64,000 bases of DNA from contig NC_068557.1 in assembly GCF_022201045.2 (NCBI RefSeq), positions 21,367,501 through 21,431,500 on the forward strand, read 5' to 3'. This DNA comes from Citrus sinensis. Its lineage: Eukaryota; Streptophyta; Magnoliopsida; Sapindales; Rutaceae. Position 1 is the stretch's first letter. Each line of letters begins with the position of its first letter. The notes below the pieces were generated by a model. That model was not told the origin of the DNA. It worked only from the letters and a program-made list of their open reading frames with translations, and ran no database searches. Below, one piece after another: positions 14,606 to 27,495 of the stretch. The position numbers and the translations under genes were made by a program.

Positions 14606-17600
14606 ATGAGCGGAAGTGGGTCGTCGTCGTCGTCGTCGTCGTCTTCTAGGGTTTCAATTCCGAACAACATGAAGAAGATGATCCAAAATATAAAGGAGAT
14701 CACGGGCAATCACAGTGAAGATGAGATTTATGCAATGCTTAAAGAATGTTCTATGGATCCTAATGAAACTGCTCAAAGACTCCTCTTTCAGGGTATTTTT
14801 AGCTTCCCTGTTCCTTTTTTTTTTTTTTATGTGGGTTCATCTTGAATTCCTGATTTCTTGTTGTCCTTTTCTGTGATCCGTGCTTCCAGCTCTTTGTTTA
14901 CTCATCTGGCTTTTTCGGGATTTTTCTAGTTAGGTTTTTGGTGAAGTGGGGATTTAGTGGTTTTTTTTTTGTTGATTTTGCTTTGATGTTTTTTTCTTTT
15001 GCATTTGATGTACTTATTTCATTGTAGGGCTGTATTAGATTTGTTTCTATGATTATGCTTGTGCCCCCTGAATTTTTTTTTTGTTGGCTTTTTTAACTTT
15101 ATTTTGTTTGGAAGAAATTTTTAGTTTGTTTATATGGGTTTTTAGAATTTCACATTTCTGTTACTTCAAATGGGTTATCTTAACCGTTAAGAAAAGGGAA
15201 AAGAAAAAGAAAAAGAGGTTCTCTTGGTCTTTGTGTTGAAATTCTTGTTTTTTTTCCCTATTCTGTAACTCTCTCTGGTTTTGGAAGGTAGTCAATTGAT
15301 ATTTTGTTGGATACGATTGAATGTAATTTTTGGGTTTCTGATTGTTAAATGAAAAGAAGCTTTTAGGTCTATGATATCCATATGACGGGAATTTGGTATA
15401 GGTCATTCTGAGAGTTGCTGAAATTTGAACTTCTGTTGGACTTAGGCTGATTATGTGTCTATGGTGATGCACCTGTTGGCACTTGGTAGTGAGGGAAATA
15501 TTCACCTTGTGTGTCTGGAAGAAATAGTCTCTGTCTTGGTAGCTCAGAGGAAATGATAATTTGGTGATTGGTTTAACTATTTCACTGCACTTTGTTAGTT
15601 TTAGTGTGGCTTCTGTGACCCATAATGATGAGTTTGAAATGATTGGTTCTCAGACTTTCTTACAAGGCTTCAACATGGTGTCACATACGGAATTGATATC
15701 ATATTATGAACTACTTAGGTAACGGCAACTTACTAAAGATACCGTGATGTTGCTTAAAGATTTGCTCCTCTTATCATCAGTCATTGTTTTGTGGCCATCA
15801 AATCGCTTCCTTATACTATTTTCTGGTTGACATTTGGCATTTGTGTTTATGATATTTACTGTTTGTGTGATTGACGCATGTTTTATAATTTTTTCTTTAC
15901 TTCTTCTGGCCCCTTTTATTATCTTATTTCTCCCTTCTTGAACCGAGATCAGTAGTTTATATGTGTGGTTTTACAGATCCATTTCATGAGGTGAAAAGGA
16001 AACGCGACAAGAGAAAAGAGGTTAGTATTTTTTTTTTCTTTTTGGTGGGGTCATAAGTTGATGTTTTTCTAAGTTTGCATATTGTGTATTTTAGGGCATC
16101 TGATCCATTTCATATGATCAAGTGTGTTTTTGTTTGAAACATTCAAGTTAATGTTTTTTTAATGTCTATGTGTCTGTTCTTCATCATGGTAAAATACATT
16201 TGGCTAAATATGTTTGTGAGGATAAAATTAGATGAGGTGCTGGTTGTAACTTTGATAATTGTATGCTGTAAAGAGCTTTGAAGTTCTAGTGCTGTAACTT
16301 TTCATATGCATTATATAGATTTTTCTTTTCTTTTCGGGTTTCTTTTCCATTATCTCATCTTTTTCTGGTTGCAATCTGCTGACTAACGCATTGAGGATGT
16401 GATGAATATTTGCTCTTTTCCTTCTTCAGATTCAGATTTAAGCTTCTGTATTCTCTTTATTGTTGCAGAATGTGAACAACAGAGAGCCTACAGAATCTCG
16501 GTGGAGGCCCGGCTCACAGGGAAGGGGAAGTAGGGGTGGCCGGGTGAATTTCTCCCCTCGTTACCCATCACATGGTAAACAAAAGCACAACCTTTTCACA
16601 ATTATCCACTTTGGGTCTGCTTTTGCTTCCCTATGCAGTGGGCTTTTTCTTCTCCCTTGATGTCCTGGTGTTTTCCAACTAGTTTATACACACATCCCAC
16701 CTAGGAAAGTTAGTTTTTCTCAAAGCATATTTTTTTTGGTCCCTGTGGATAACCTTATCAACATTTAGTTACTATTTCAAATCAATGCATTACTGTTCCT
16801 ATAATAAAAATTATCATTGCTGGGCTGTATTCTGCCATCTGAAAATTAAAGTGTTGATTGTGCTGCATTTACTTTTTTTTGCTTGTACTGTCCTCATAGT
16901 CAGCTTTGATTAGCACTGGCAGATGACAACTCATTTTGGGAAGGTGTGTGAAACAGTGCTTCTCAGCTCAGTTTTGTTTTAACATATATTTGGTTCTCTA
17001 AGAAAATGTTGGTGGGTTTTGACTTGAACGTGTTCTCTACCAGTTGCTTTGGATAGTTCTGAGGTGGTGTTGTTGCAGTCATGCTTCTTTGGAAACTATT
17101 TCAGTTTGGAGTTGTTGTGATACAAAAAGATTGTCTTTATTACTGAACTAGAGTTTAATGGGACATAATTTGTTGCTTTTGTTGGGGAAAAGAAATTATG
17201 ACATTCTAAGACCATTTATTTGCTTACTAATTTTTGTCTATGTGCTGCTTGCCAGATGCAGGTGGTGGCAAGAATTCGGTCACTGGAAGGGACAATGGAA
17301 CGGGTCAAGTTGCAGAAAAGGGTGCTGGTCCATCCTTGGCAACCTATCAGGAAACCAAAAACAAAGAAACAACTCCGGTGGCAAGGTGAGTACTGTCATT
17401 AATTGGACTGTCGTTTGCAGTTCTAGTCTTTTTTATCTACTAGCAGGACTCTTAAATGCAGGATGATACAGTTTGCTTAATTTTTTTAATAACCTTGCAG
17501 CTCTATCACTGTCATGACCAATGGTCCTAGTGGTGAAGCTTCTGGAAGCACTAATGTTGTGAATGCCTATGATATGCTTGGTGGAAGTGGATTAAATCAA

Positions 17601-20600
17601 CCAGAAGCGAGTGCATCGACTGTTGGCATTAGTAAGTTGGGAAGTGTTCCTTCGACTGTTGATGCAAACAAAAATCCTGCCATTGCGTATGGTGCTGAAC
17701 CAATACAGGGGCGGCCTGCAGGAAGTTCCAGCACATCATCTTCATCAACAGTCTGTTTCTCGTCTTCGGATCCCGTTCTGGTGCCATCTAATGATTCACG
17801 TCTCCCTGGTGCAGTGGGTGCAATTAAACGTGAAGTAGGTAGCCATCGAACTCCTAGTGAGCCAACTGGTGAGGATTTTGAAATTCTTATTTGGTGTGAC
17901 TAATCTTTTCTCTAGTGATGTGATAAACTCTGATTAACTAATCTTTTCTCTAGTGATGTGATAAACTCTGATTAGCTTTGTCCATGGCTGACAGCAGCTT
18001 CTGAGATTGGTAACTCATTTATGCATGGAAAGATGCCAAGCAACTCCCAAGGTGTTGTGAAAACTCAGCTTACTGAGTCCTCCCAACCTTCATCTGTACC
18101 AATCCACAATGTCTCATCAGTTAGTCGACCTCCATCTAATTATGGTAGCCGTTCGCAAGAAATAGTTGGTTCCCAGAAAGGTATTATCTTGGATAAACCC
18201 TGTATGCCTCAACTGTTGTTATGTAAATTTTGGAGCAATGTGAGGCGGCTAAGAAAAAAAAATGTCTCAAAGTTGGAATATGAGGTTACAAATAATTTCT
18301 GCTTGATATTATAAGTTTACATATTCTTCTAAGGTTTATTGATAGCTAGATGGCTTTCCCTAGATAAAAGTAATAATCACTCCTCTCTGTAACAGTCGGT
18401 TCTAATAAGGAGTGGAAACCAAAGCCCACAAACTCAAATGCTGCTCAAGGGCCTGGAACGGCTGCTGCATCTGAGGTTCCAACTGTTTTAGTTGAAGCCA
18501 CTGGCCAATCACATCCTGTCTCTAGTTCTCTTGATACGGAGGAAGCAACTTCTAAATTGCAGACTAGGCTTGAGGAATTACATCTTCCACAACGTCAACA
18601 TGTTATAATTCCAAACCATATCCATGTCCCAGAATCTGAAAGAACCAAGTTGAGTTTTGGAAGTTTCGATGCTAGTTTTGGAGTCACTTCAAATTATGTC
18701 GGTGGTCAAGAGAGTGAAAAGAGCTCTACGCCTGTGTCTGAGACTTCACAGGTTATTGAAGAAACTGCGGAGGAGCAAGCTGCAAGGTTTGTAACTATGT
18801 GTTTTTTTCTTTAGGTTTCAATCTGAAAATGGATTGTTTAGTCATCCATCCTTCCCCCCTTTCCCTTCAAATGTTTAAAGAAAAAATAATGCCTGATTAG
18901 TCCTTTGGAAGCCTATCCTTGTGGTGCTAATGATGATGCTAATTTACTGCAGATCTAGAATCTGATCATTTTTATGAAGATTGTGGTAATTGTTTCAAGT
19001 ACTAGGCAATTTTATGTGTCTATATCTGGATTTATGGCAATGCCTAAATTTGTCATTATAATTTTTTGTTTAATAAGCAACTATGGGTAGCTATATGTAG
19101 ATCAACACTAGCCCTTTCGTTAATCATTCATTGCATTGTTGGTTTTTTTATATTTGAACCTCTGTTGGACTTAGCTATTCGAGTTTTGCTGTTTAGAACA
19201 TGAAAACAAACTGGTATCTAGTCCTATCTCCTCATCCATGTTGGAATTGAAATGTATATTGTTTGATCCAGCAATCAGAACACGTTGACAGCTGCTGAGG
19301 TTGGCAATTACCCTGATCATCCACAATCACCAACTCATGTACAAGAAAATTTGTCTGGGGAGGGTGATGTCTCAGCCAATGCTGTTACAGAGTATACTGA
19401 ATCCAAGCAAGACACTGAATCGCTGTCTGGAGGTCAACAATACTCGATGGTTCATACTTCTCCTAACTACAGTTTTGGTCTTGTGCCTCCCATGCTAGGG
19501 AATCAGTTTGCATCATTTGAGAACTCCGACTCTCAAGCACGTGATGTTTCTCGGCTTCCAAGCTTTGTAGTAAGCCTTCAAATTTCTGCTCTGTACCTTA
19601 TCTAGCAAGATTATTTACTTGAAAAAAATTTTGTGGCTTCACTTTTTACTGTCAAGATAATTCTTCACATTTCCAATGAGGTGTGTGTGTGTGTGTGTGT
19701 GTAATTGAATTTGACTTGATGTTTGAACCTTGTAGTAATTAGTAAACTTGTATGATCCCTGAGTAGGTGATTGTCATTTGAAACAGGTTTGCATCATCAT
19801 TGATTTGTCATTTGAATGTTCTTTTATCTAGGTCCAACAACCATTTGATCCAGCTAGCTATTATGCCCAATTCTACCGATCAGGTGCTGATGGCGATGGT
19901 CGAGTTTCTCCATTTACTTCACCAGGAGTTGCAAACAAATACAATGGGAATATTGCGGTGTTGCCACCACAGACTTCTCAGTCTCCTCAAGAGGTTTTCA
20001 CAAACTAAGAACCTTTTGATAATGTTTCACTTCTCAATTGAAAAATTTACATATTTTTATTTTCTAGATAAATTTAATTAGTTAAAGCGGTTATCTAAGC
20101 GTTGCTTGTTGTCCGAATCTTTTTAAGATTTCTGCGGCATGGTTTCAATCTTCCATTTTCATGTTGAGATGATCATAGGCCTAATACCCATTCATTCATG
20201 GGTATGATGATAGTGTTAGTAACTACGAGGCTTGTGTATAATTTTCCTGTTAAAATTGGCTGGATGGATGTGGTTGTTTGGTGGTCTGGGCTATATGTTT
20301 GAGACTTTTTAACCTGCTTCTGTCTGTGTGTGTATTGGACATATCATGTGTGTGCTGGTTGCTTGTTCGAGCATTTTTGAGTGTCATATATATACTTATC
20401 TGGAATTTTAGTGAGGTCAGTGGTGATAATCATAGAATAATAAAGCATTTTGTTTGTGGCAGTAGTTCTCTTCAGTGTGACAGCAATCATTTTGGTTCTT
20501 TGTTGGTTGATCATGTTGCCTGCTTAGGATTTAGGGGCTCAATCCTCCAAATAATGTGCTTTTGCACAAACAAAATGCCTCTGCTTTTGGATGACCTAAA

Positions 20601-22141
20601 TATATGACTGTGTGTGCTGCCCCCTTGGATTATTTTTTTGACATGGGCAAGTGTCTCACATCTTCATGATTGTTATAGGTAACTCACTGTAACAGATATA
20701 GATTCCATGTGCTTTGTAGTATTAGTGTGAGATTCTTGGGGGTGGTTACTGGTTAGCTGGCATGGAAATTGTACATTCTAATTTGCTTTTGGTGCTGTGG
20801 TTGGTTGAAATGTGCATCAAGTTCCTCTCTATGAATAATGAGTTCTCCCATAAAATAATTCATAATGTTTGTTCTTGGTTTTCTGCTAACTTGATCATTT
20901 GGTTGCACTTTTGTTGTAATGAATTATAGGTCCAGCTTACATTTTGCATAAGCAAAATTCCTTCTGGGATTATAGGTCTAGCTTTCATGTTTTTCTTCTT
21001 AATACAAGTTTCTTTGTTTACTATCTCCCCCCCCAAACAAAAAAAAGGGGGCCTCTTGGGATGTTGGAAATTCATTCCACTTCCAAATCAAATGCTTGTG
21101 TTGTTACATATTGAATGTCTGAACATCAATTTGACATGCATATACTCATGCTAAATATGTACTCGCGTTGATGTTTATGTACTTGAGTTGGATCTGATGC
21201 TTGTGTGTCTGTTTGTAGAGTGGGAACTCTTTAGTGATGTCTACAGCAGGTCCAAGTCCATTGGTGACTCAAGGTGCTGGGCTCGTGCAGAGTTCAATAG
21301 CTGTGACTCAGCAACCACTTCCTGTTTTCCGTCCTCCAACTGGAATACACATATCTCCTTATCCTCCAAACTACATTCCCTACGGCCCCTATTTCTCCCC
21401 CTTTTATGTTCCACCCATCCACCAATATTTAAGTAATGGTGCATTTCCTCAGCAACCTCAAGCTGGCAGTGTGTATCCATCTCCACAGGCAGCAGCTGGC
21501 ACTGGTGCAAAATTTTCACTTCCACAATACAAACCAGGAACAAATACAGGAAACTCAGCTCATATTGGAATGCCAAGTGGGTATGCTCCATATGGTTCTT
21601 CCCCTGCTGGCTATGCTCCTAGTTCTACTGCAGCAGCTGGAAATTCAACTGCTAATGAAGATCTTGGTGCATCCCAGTTCAAGGAAAGTAATGTCTACAT
21701 GACTGGACAGCAGGTTAACTTAATTTTCTATGCCATCGTCCATTCCTCTGTGTTGATTAAGGGATCATATTTAAATGATTTCCCTCTATATACTGTTGTA
21801 ATGCACACTGTTTGAAGAGTGATGGATTTGATGCTTTTCTGCAGAGTGAAGGTTCTGCCATGTGGATGGCTGGTGGTGGTCGAGAGATACCCAGCTTGCC
21901 AGCTAATTCATTTTACAATCTTCCTCCCCAAGGTCAGCATGTAACTTTTGCTCCAACACAGGCTGGTCATGGCACCTTTGCTGGTATATATCACCCTGCA
22001 CAAGCAGTTACAGCAGCAGCTGTACACCCACTTCTGCAACAATCTCAAACAATGGCTGGAGCTGTTGAAATGGGGGGACCTGCTGCCAGTGTTTATCAGC
22101 AGCCCCAGCATGCACAGATCAACTGGCCCAGTAACTACTGA
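14606..22141 (+). CDS. GBF-interacting protein 1-like protein (DUF1296/GIP1 N-terminal domain)
   Basis: Eleven exons join in frame to 887 aa: 14606-14792, 15977-16020, 16469-16574, 17256-17385, 17501-17868, 17995-18180, 18396-18786, 19272-19569, 19832-19993, 21219-21713, 21845-22141. The start is the ATG at 14606; the codon two upstream is GTG. A serine run encoded by a TCG microsatellite (about 14620-14646) precedes the GIP1_N/DUF1296 domain (about residues 20-70, IPNNMKKMIQNIKEITG and DEIYAMLKECSMDPNET), a CUE-like helical fold in this family. A basic patch and an RGRGSRGGR motif come next, then a long Ser/Gln/Pro-rich disordered tail with PYPPNYIPYGPYFSPFYVP. Arabidopsis GIP1 enhances DNA binding of G-box factor GBF3; that role is inferred by family only. 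Related proteins are also described as RNA-associated. Confidence 0.93.
17899..17974. repeat. 38-bp tandem duplication in GIP1-like intron 5
   Basis: ACTAATCTTTTCTCTAGTG begins at both 17899 and 17937. The two 38-bp units are essentially identical and sit just upstream of the exon 6 acceptor. Confidence 0.93.
19682..19702. repeat. (GT)n microsatellite
   Basis: A short GT dinucleotide tract in intron 8 of the GIP1-like gene. Confidence 0.9.
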
Positions 22142-22166
22142 AACAGAGGATGACTTTTCGTTTCTC

Positions 22167-22200
<34 letters not shown>

Positions 22201-23234
22201 GTAAACCTGGAAAACAAGAAATTCAAGCCAATCTTGGAATATTTTTGGGAACTCCAATGAGTTTGGTTGGTGGGGAACGTCAAGAAGATATGGCAGCAGA
22301 TGGACTTGAGAGTGTAAATCTGTGGAAAGAGGCGGGAGAAAATTTGCCAGTACCATCTTCTTGTTGCCTGGGTTGAGGACATAAAAGGTGCAGTTCACCT
22401 GTAACTGATGTTGACCATTTTAAGTTAGTGAAGGTATCATGCGTAGGTTCTTGCTGCTGCTATATGTTGTTACCGATTTTTCATTTTCGTAGTTTCATTC
22501 TCTTTCCTCATCTTAAAACTCTTGGAAGTCTACTAGAATTTACCATTGAGTGGTGAGAATATTTTACATTCTTTTTTCTTTTTATATTTGAGGTTTAATA
22601 GGGCTTTGGAAGGTAAGATATAAGTGGGTGGAGAAAATTTTCCATTACTTTTTCTTGTCATTCTGCAGTCTTACCTGTAAAGTGAATTTTGATAGCAAGA
22701 AAAAGATGTACTGAATTGTTGTAATTGGTAAAGCAGAAGTGAACATTTCAATTGTTCTAGTTGACATTCATAGTAAAGCTTTTCATTGGTGTAGATATAG
22801 GATTGTGGCAGAAAGGTAGTAAGTATGCTGGTGGCTGAGGGTTATCCTTTTTGGCCTTTAAGAACTCATTGATTGAAATGAAGGCGACGGAGTTCCCAGT
22901 TGTTTTTCAATTAAAAGTGTAGTTTATTTATTTATTAACCCTAATCTTCCATGCACATGTTTACTTCCTTTTTTAGTGAACACACGACTTTTGAGTTTTG
23001 GTAATTAGTTTCATACAATTAGTTCCCTGCGTGTCATGGAATGAATAGTGGGATATGCCTTTGTGCTGTGGTTATGTTGCAGGCGGATTCTGAGGTGATG
23101 CATCCAACACACACATAACAACAAAAACAAGGCCAGCAGCGGCTCCCTATTGAATTCTGAACTTTTGACTCAAGTCGGCATGATTTTTATTTTTATTCTT
23201 ATTTTTGCCTCTTGAATCCATCGGTATTCCTGGC
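22142..23234. other. GIP1-like 3' UTR and spacer
   Basis: The start is the 3' UTR of the GIP1-like gene, with a T-rich tract at about 22165-22200. No coding exon is evident up to the next promoter. A run of TTTA repeats occurs near 22924-22936. Confidence 0.55.
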
Positions 23235-23242
23235 TATAAAAG
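23235..23242 (+). promoter_or_regulatory. TATA box of the DUF4228-type gene
   Basis: TATAAAAG lies 57 bases upstream of the ATG at 23292, which implies a leader of roughly 25-30 bases. This is a consensus match only. Confidence 0.45.
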
Positions 23243-23291
23243 AGAAGTTCAACTTCTAGCCGAATTAACTATATTAACTGCCATTCCAAAT

Positions 23292-23952
23292 ATGTTGAAG
23301 AAGCTCCTCAAAGTCCATAAACGCACTACCCCTTTCCCCAAAGTTCCCCCTAAGCCAGCAACAGGTGCTGCTTCAACTCCATCAGAGAGCCCCTCGGCCT
23401 TGAAAATTGTTCATGCAGGTGGGTTTGTTGAGTGCTATTACATGGCAATACCTGCTGTTATAATTTTGGAGAAGTACCCTTCCTGCAAACTAGGTAGGCG
23501 TGAAGTTTTCAGGCGGCCGTGGGATTCAGTTGTCCGGCCAGAAGAACTTCTCACCCTTGGTGAAAAGTTCTTTCTTGTCCCACGTCGTACTGTGAGGAAG
23601 CTGCGGCGAAGGGTCAAAAAGCTTGATGGTCATAGAGAAGTTTCTAGCAATTCTTTTGCATCAAAGTCTTGCGTTGATGTTTGCGTTGACAAGGTTTCTA
23701 GCAAAAGCAATGATTTTCCAAGCACATCTTTTTGTCAACAGAGTGAAGCTACTGTTTCTGCTGAGAAAACTGCTTCCGAAAGGAAAAGTGCTGTTAAGAT
23801 TCGTTGGCATTGAAGAGAAGGATAGTCACCTGGAGGACGATCCCGGGAATAAGAGCTTGAATTCTCGGCCTCATGAAGCAAAGAGGAGGCCAAGAAATGC
23901 AGCAGCAGCATCATGGCGACCATCACTTGTGGCAATCTGTGAAAAGAAATGA
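23292..23952 (+). pseudogene. DUF4228/PADRE-type protein gene with a frameshift near 23800
   Basis: The ATG at 23292 opens a frame (MLKKLLKVHKR...) with the PADRE core: HAGGFVECYYMAIPA, then LEKYPSCKLGRREVFRRPWDSVVRPEELL, then GEKFFLVPRRTVRKLRRR. This frame stops at 23811-23813 right after VKIRWH. The frame one base ahead reads LRFVGIEEKDSHLEDD and continues to KRRPRNAAAASWRPSLVAI and a stop at 23950-23952, which is the usual C-terminal end of this family. Joining them needs one base skipped (or two gained) around 23795-23805. I saw no GT-AG intron of plausible size that would restore frame. The gene could be inactivated, encode a truncated 173-aa protein, or reflect a sequencing error. PADRE proteins respond to pathogens and stress; their biochemical role is unknown. 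Confidence 0.75.
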
Positions 23953-24812
23953 TGAATAGGGTTCTGCAAAAGTGCAAACATGTGAAAAATTCTCACCATA
24001 CTAATCTCATCCTTCCCTTTTTAACAACATTTAACACTTTCAATCAACTCAGACATTATCAAATTCAGTAGAGTCTAATTAAACTTCACTTTCATATGTT
24101 CTTTACTCCAATCCGTGAACACTTACGTATTGATTTCTTAAGTCTTGTAGTTGGATGACTTGACATATTGAAATCATCTGTTGTTAAACTCACCAAACTT
24201 ACTGTATGTCGACAGCATTCTACTTCATTTTTCTTGTATCTTGGCGTTATATCCAAGCCGACGGTTGGCTTTTTTTAACATAAAGTAATCTCGCTAATGA
24301 CCCTAATGTCTATTCTTTGTCCACCCTTTGATTTGTATTAGTTCACATCAGATGTTAACATAAAAAATAAATAATAATAAGAAGCCCTAAATCTCAACAA
24401 AAGATCCGTTTTACTATGATACTAATTGTTGTTTCTTCTCAACAAAATTTTTTTAGTAAATAAATAAAAAGCCGTGTCACTTCAGTGTCTGATATTACCC
24501 GTAACTACTACTTTATATAAGTCTTCATGTGGACAAATCTTAAAAGATTAACTGTCAATCCTGTTCAGTGGATGCGGTGGGGGCATTTTTAACAAAGCGC
24601 AAGTCATTGGTAAAATTTTTTCACATGAAATAAAGAGAGAAATGATTATTTTTCTCTTGAAACTTTCTGGGTTTTTGGTATGTTTTGTTTTGTAGTGGTT
24701 GTTTGGGCTTTTAGACAGAACCCAAACTCAAAACATGATCATCACAAGATAAAGAAGGAAAGCCAGCAAGCAAAAAACACCCCTTCAAAGGCACACAGCC
24801 AAAGAAATAGCC
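23953..24812. other. Spacer and promoter of the ARM-repeat gene
   Basis: AT-rich sequence without coding exons. TTTATATAAG at about 24511-24520 is a possible TATA box for the downstream gene; the purine-rich leader follows. Confidence 0.45.
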
Positions 24813-27008
24813 ATGGGGCATGAAGAGAACAAAAACAAAGCGGCGACAGACCAAGAAGAAGAAGCATGGAACCAAAGGAAGCAAGCTCTTATTGAGGAAT
24901 TATCAGACAAGTTAATAAATGGAGATCTTGAGACCAAAATAGAAGCAGCTAGAGATATCAGAAAAGTTGTTAAAAAGTCATCTTTAAAGACAAGATCAGA
25001 GTTTGCAGCTGCTGGTGTGGTTCAACCTTTGGTGTTGATGCTTGTTTCTCCTAATCTTGATGCCATTGAATCCTCTCTCCTTGCCCTCCTCAATCTCGCT
25101 GTTAGAAATGAACGGTTTGTTTCCCACATGTCTCATATTATATCTTCATTTTGCTTCAGGATGACTGCTTTGATTTTTGTTTTCCATTTTGTTTCAGGAT
25201 GACTGCTTTGATTTTTCTTTTCATTTAATAGTTAAACTAGTGGAAGTTTTGGTTTCATTAAGAGAAGTGACAGATGAAGATATGAACAATAAGCAATCTG
25301 AGAAATGACAAAATAGGTAAAAGGAATGTGTAGGGAAAGTAAATATATTGATTCTGTGCAGTTGTGGTTCTGGGTTGAAAGAAATTAGTGGTGGAAATGA
25401 CAAAAGCCAGCTTTTTATTTCGGATTTGTTGGATGGAACAGCTGAGCGCTTTTTGATCCAAAATAGAGAGAGTTGTGAGAATTCACTGCTTGATTGTTAT
25501 TGATGCTATTCTTTTGTTGGGAATCACCAAGAGGTGTCGAGGTTTTCATGGAGACTTATTTTGAGGGCTATGCAAGGAGATTAAATCTCATGGGGCCTTT
25601 GTGGCAATTGTCCAACACTAGGTAGTTGATTGAAAGAGTTGAAAATTTTCATTTTGATTATGTTGCTGCTGTTAAAAGATATATGTGGGATCAATTGGTG
25701 AGAAGAATCTGTTTCTGAACCAAGACACAACGTTTTAAGTCCCAGTGATTTCCGATTGCTTTGGGTCGAAATTTTCAAATTAGATTCACTTACAGATTTA
25801 GTTCTGGGTTTTGCTTGAATATATCAAGTTTAGTTTCTGCACGCTTTGTTTCCTATCTTTTGTTGTCCCTTAAATGAAGAACAAGCTTTGCGATATCAAT
25901 AGAGTTTCTTTTCTTCTGTTTTTGCAATTCTAATTTCTAACTGTGGATATTTTTTGGTTGAAGAAAATATGAGTTGATTACGTGACGATGGGCAGTCCGC
26001 ACGGATGCCAAATATGCATTTTTCTCTATGTATTTGCTTAATTGTTTTCATTTCGTATGATTGTTTTCTAATTACCAATTTTGTGTTATCCTTGTTCTTT
26101 TTCTCTTTGGTTGGTAATGCCATGCACATTTTTTAGTCTGCCATGAATTATCTCATTCTGTTCTTTCCCCACTATTTATCAGAAACAAAGTCAAGATAGC
26201 AACAGCCGGCGCCATCCCCCCACTTGTGGAGCTTCTTAAGTTCCAAAATGGTACGTTGAGGGAATTAGCCGCAGCCGCGATCTTAACTCTCTCAGCTGCT
26301 GCACCCAATAAGCCAGCCATTGCTGCTTCTGGAGCTGCACCTCTTCTGGTACAGATTCTCCACTCTGGAAGTGTTCAGGGAAGAGTTGATGCTGTTACAG
26401 CCCTACACTATCTCTCCACCTGTAAAGAGAATTCCAGTCCAATTGTAGATGCTACAGCGGTTCCCCCTTTAATCAATCTTCTGAAAGATTGCAAGAAATA
26501 TTCAAAGTTTGCTGAGAAGGCTACAGCATTGCTTGAAATCCTTTCCAGCTCAGAAGAAGGGCGAATTGCAATCACAAATTCAGATGGTGGGATATTAACC
26601 CTTGTAGAGACTGTTGAAGATGGATCACTTGTCAGCACACAACATGCAGTTGGAGCGCTTCTTTCTTTATGCCAGAGCTGTCGGGATAAGTACAGACAAC
26701 TCATTCTCAAAGAAGGTGCAATCCCAGGGCTTCTGCGACTGACGGTAGAGGGTACCTTTGAAGCTCAAGAAAGAGCTCGGACACTTCTAGACTTGCTGAG
26801 AGACACTCCACAAGAAAAGAGATTGAGTTCCTCAGTTTTGGAGAAAATTGTTTACGACATAGCTGCACGGGTTGATGGAGCAGATAAAGCTGCTGAAACC
26901 GCCAAGAGATTATTACAGGACATGGTACAAAGAAGTATGGAGCTGAGTATGACACGGATCCAACAAAGAGCTGCATCTTCTGCACCCTCTAAGATTCCAT
27001 CTGCGTAA
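24813..27008 (+). CDS. Armadillo-repeat protein (U-box-like family, no U-box), 375 aa
   Basis: Two exons, 24813-25114 and 26183-27008, join in phase (CG|A, then AACAAAGTC) to 375 aa. The ATG follows an A-rich leader (AATAGCCATGG context). A charged N-terminus (NQRKQALIEELSDKL) leads into about six ARM repeats. Typical signatures are AAGVVQPLVLML, NKVKIATAGAIPPLVELL, NKPAIAASGAAPLLVQIL, DATAVPPLINLL and LKEGAIPGLLRLT. The C-terminal tail is helical and ends in SAPSKIPSA. ARM arrays mediate protein-protein contacts. Close relatives are annotated as U-box domain proteins, but no U-box is present here, so E3 ligase activity is not supported. The partner and pathway are unknown. Confidence 0.92.
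25156..25231. repeat. 38-bp tandem duplication in the ARM-gene intron
   Basis: TCAGGATGACTGCTTTGATT begins at 25156 and again at 25194. Each unit carries a pyrimidine-CAG acceptor-like motif. The true acceptor is a thousand bases downstream. Confidence 0.92.
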
Positions 27009-27459
27009 ACAAGAAAATGGCTGCAAGTTTTCATCGTATATACCTTGTGCTGGCAGTTAAACCTCATGTACTCTTTCTGGATCACCATCCAAGAGAGTTG
27101 TTGAAGTAGATTTCATTAGAATGCCTACCCATCCATAGGAGGTAATATTGTCTCCTCATAGTGGGGTCTTGTATAGCTTACCCTTGATCATGTTTGTATA
27201 AAAATCACTTCCAAGTTTTATACTAGTACATTTTCCCTGATCACAAATTTTGTAGGCAAAGCAGCACTTGTAAGGTTGTAAGGGCCACACACATTATTCA
27301 GATTTTGTGGACTTTGTTAAGAGCTGATATTAACGTCCAGTTTCAAGATGTGTTACTGGTCAATTGATATCATCTTTCATTTTGGGAATACACGAGGGAA
27401 ATTGGAAAAAAATAGCCCTTCTGTTACATGAATTTCTTGTTGAAAAGTAATTTGTTGTG

Positions 27460-27495
<36 letters not shown>

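Noticed and set aside
23205-23291. Upstream extension of the DUF4228-type frame
   Set aside because: It has no ATG before 23292, and the family starts at MLKK; a TATA box lies inside the extension.
23694-23741. A GT...AG intron in the DUF4228-type gene that might explain the frameshift
   Set aside because: It is only 48 bases long, a multiple of three, and so would not change frame.
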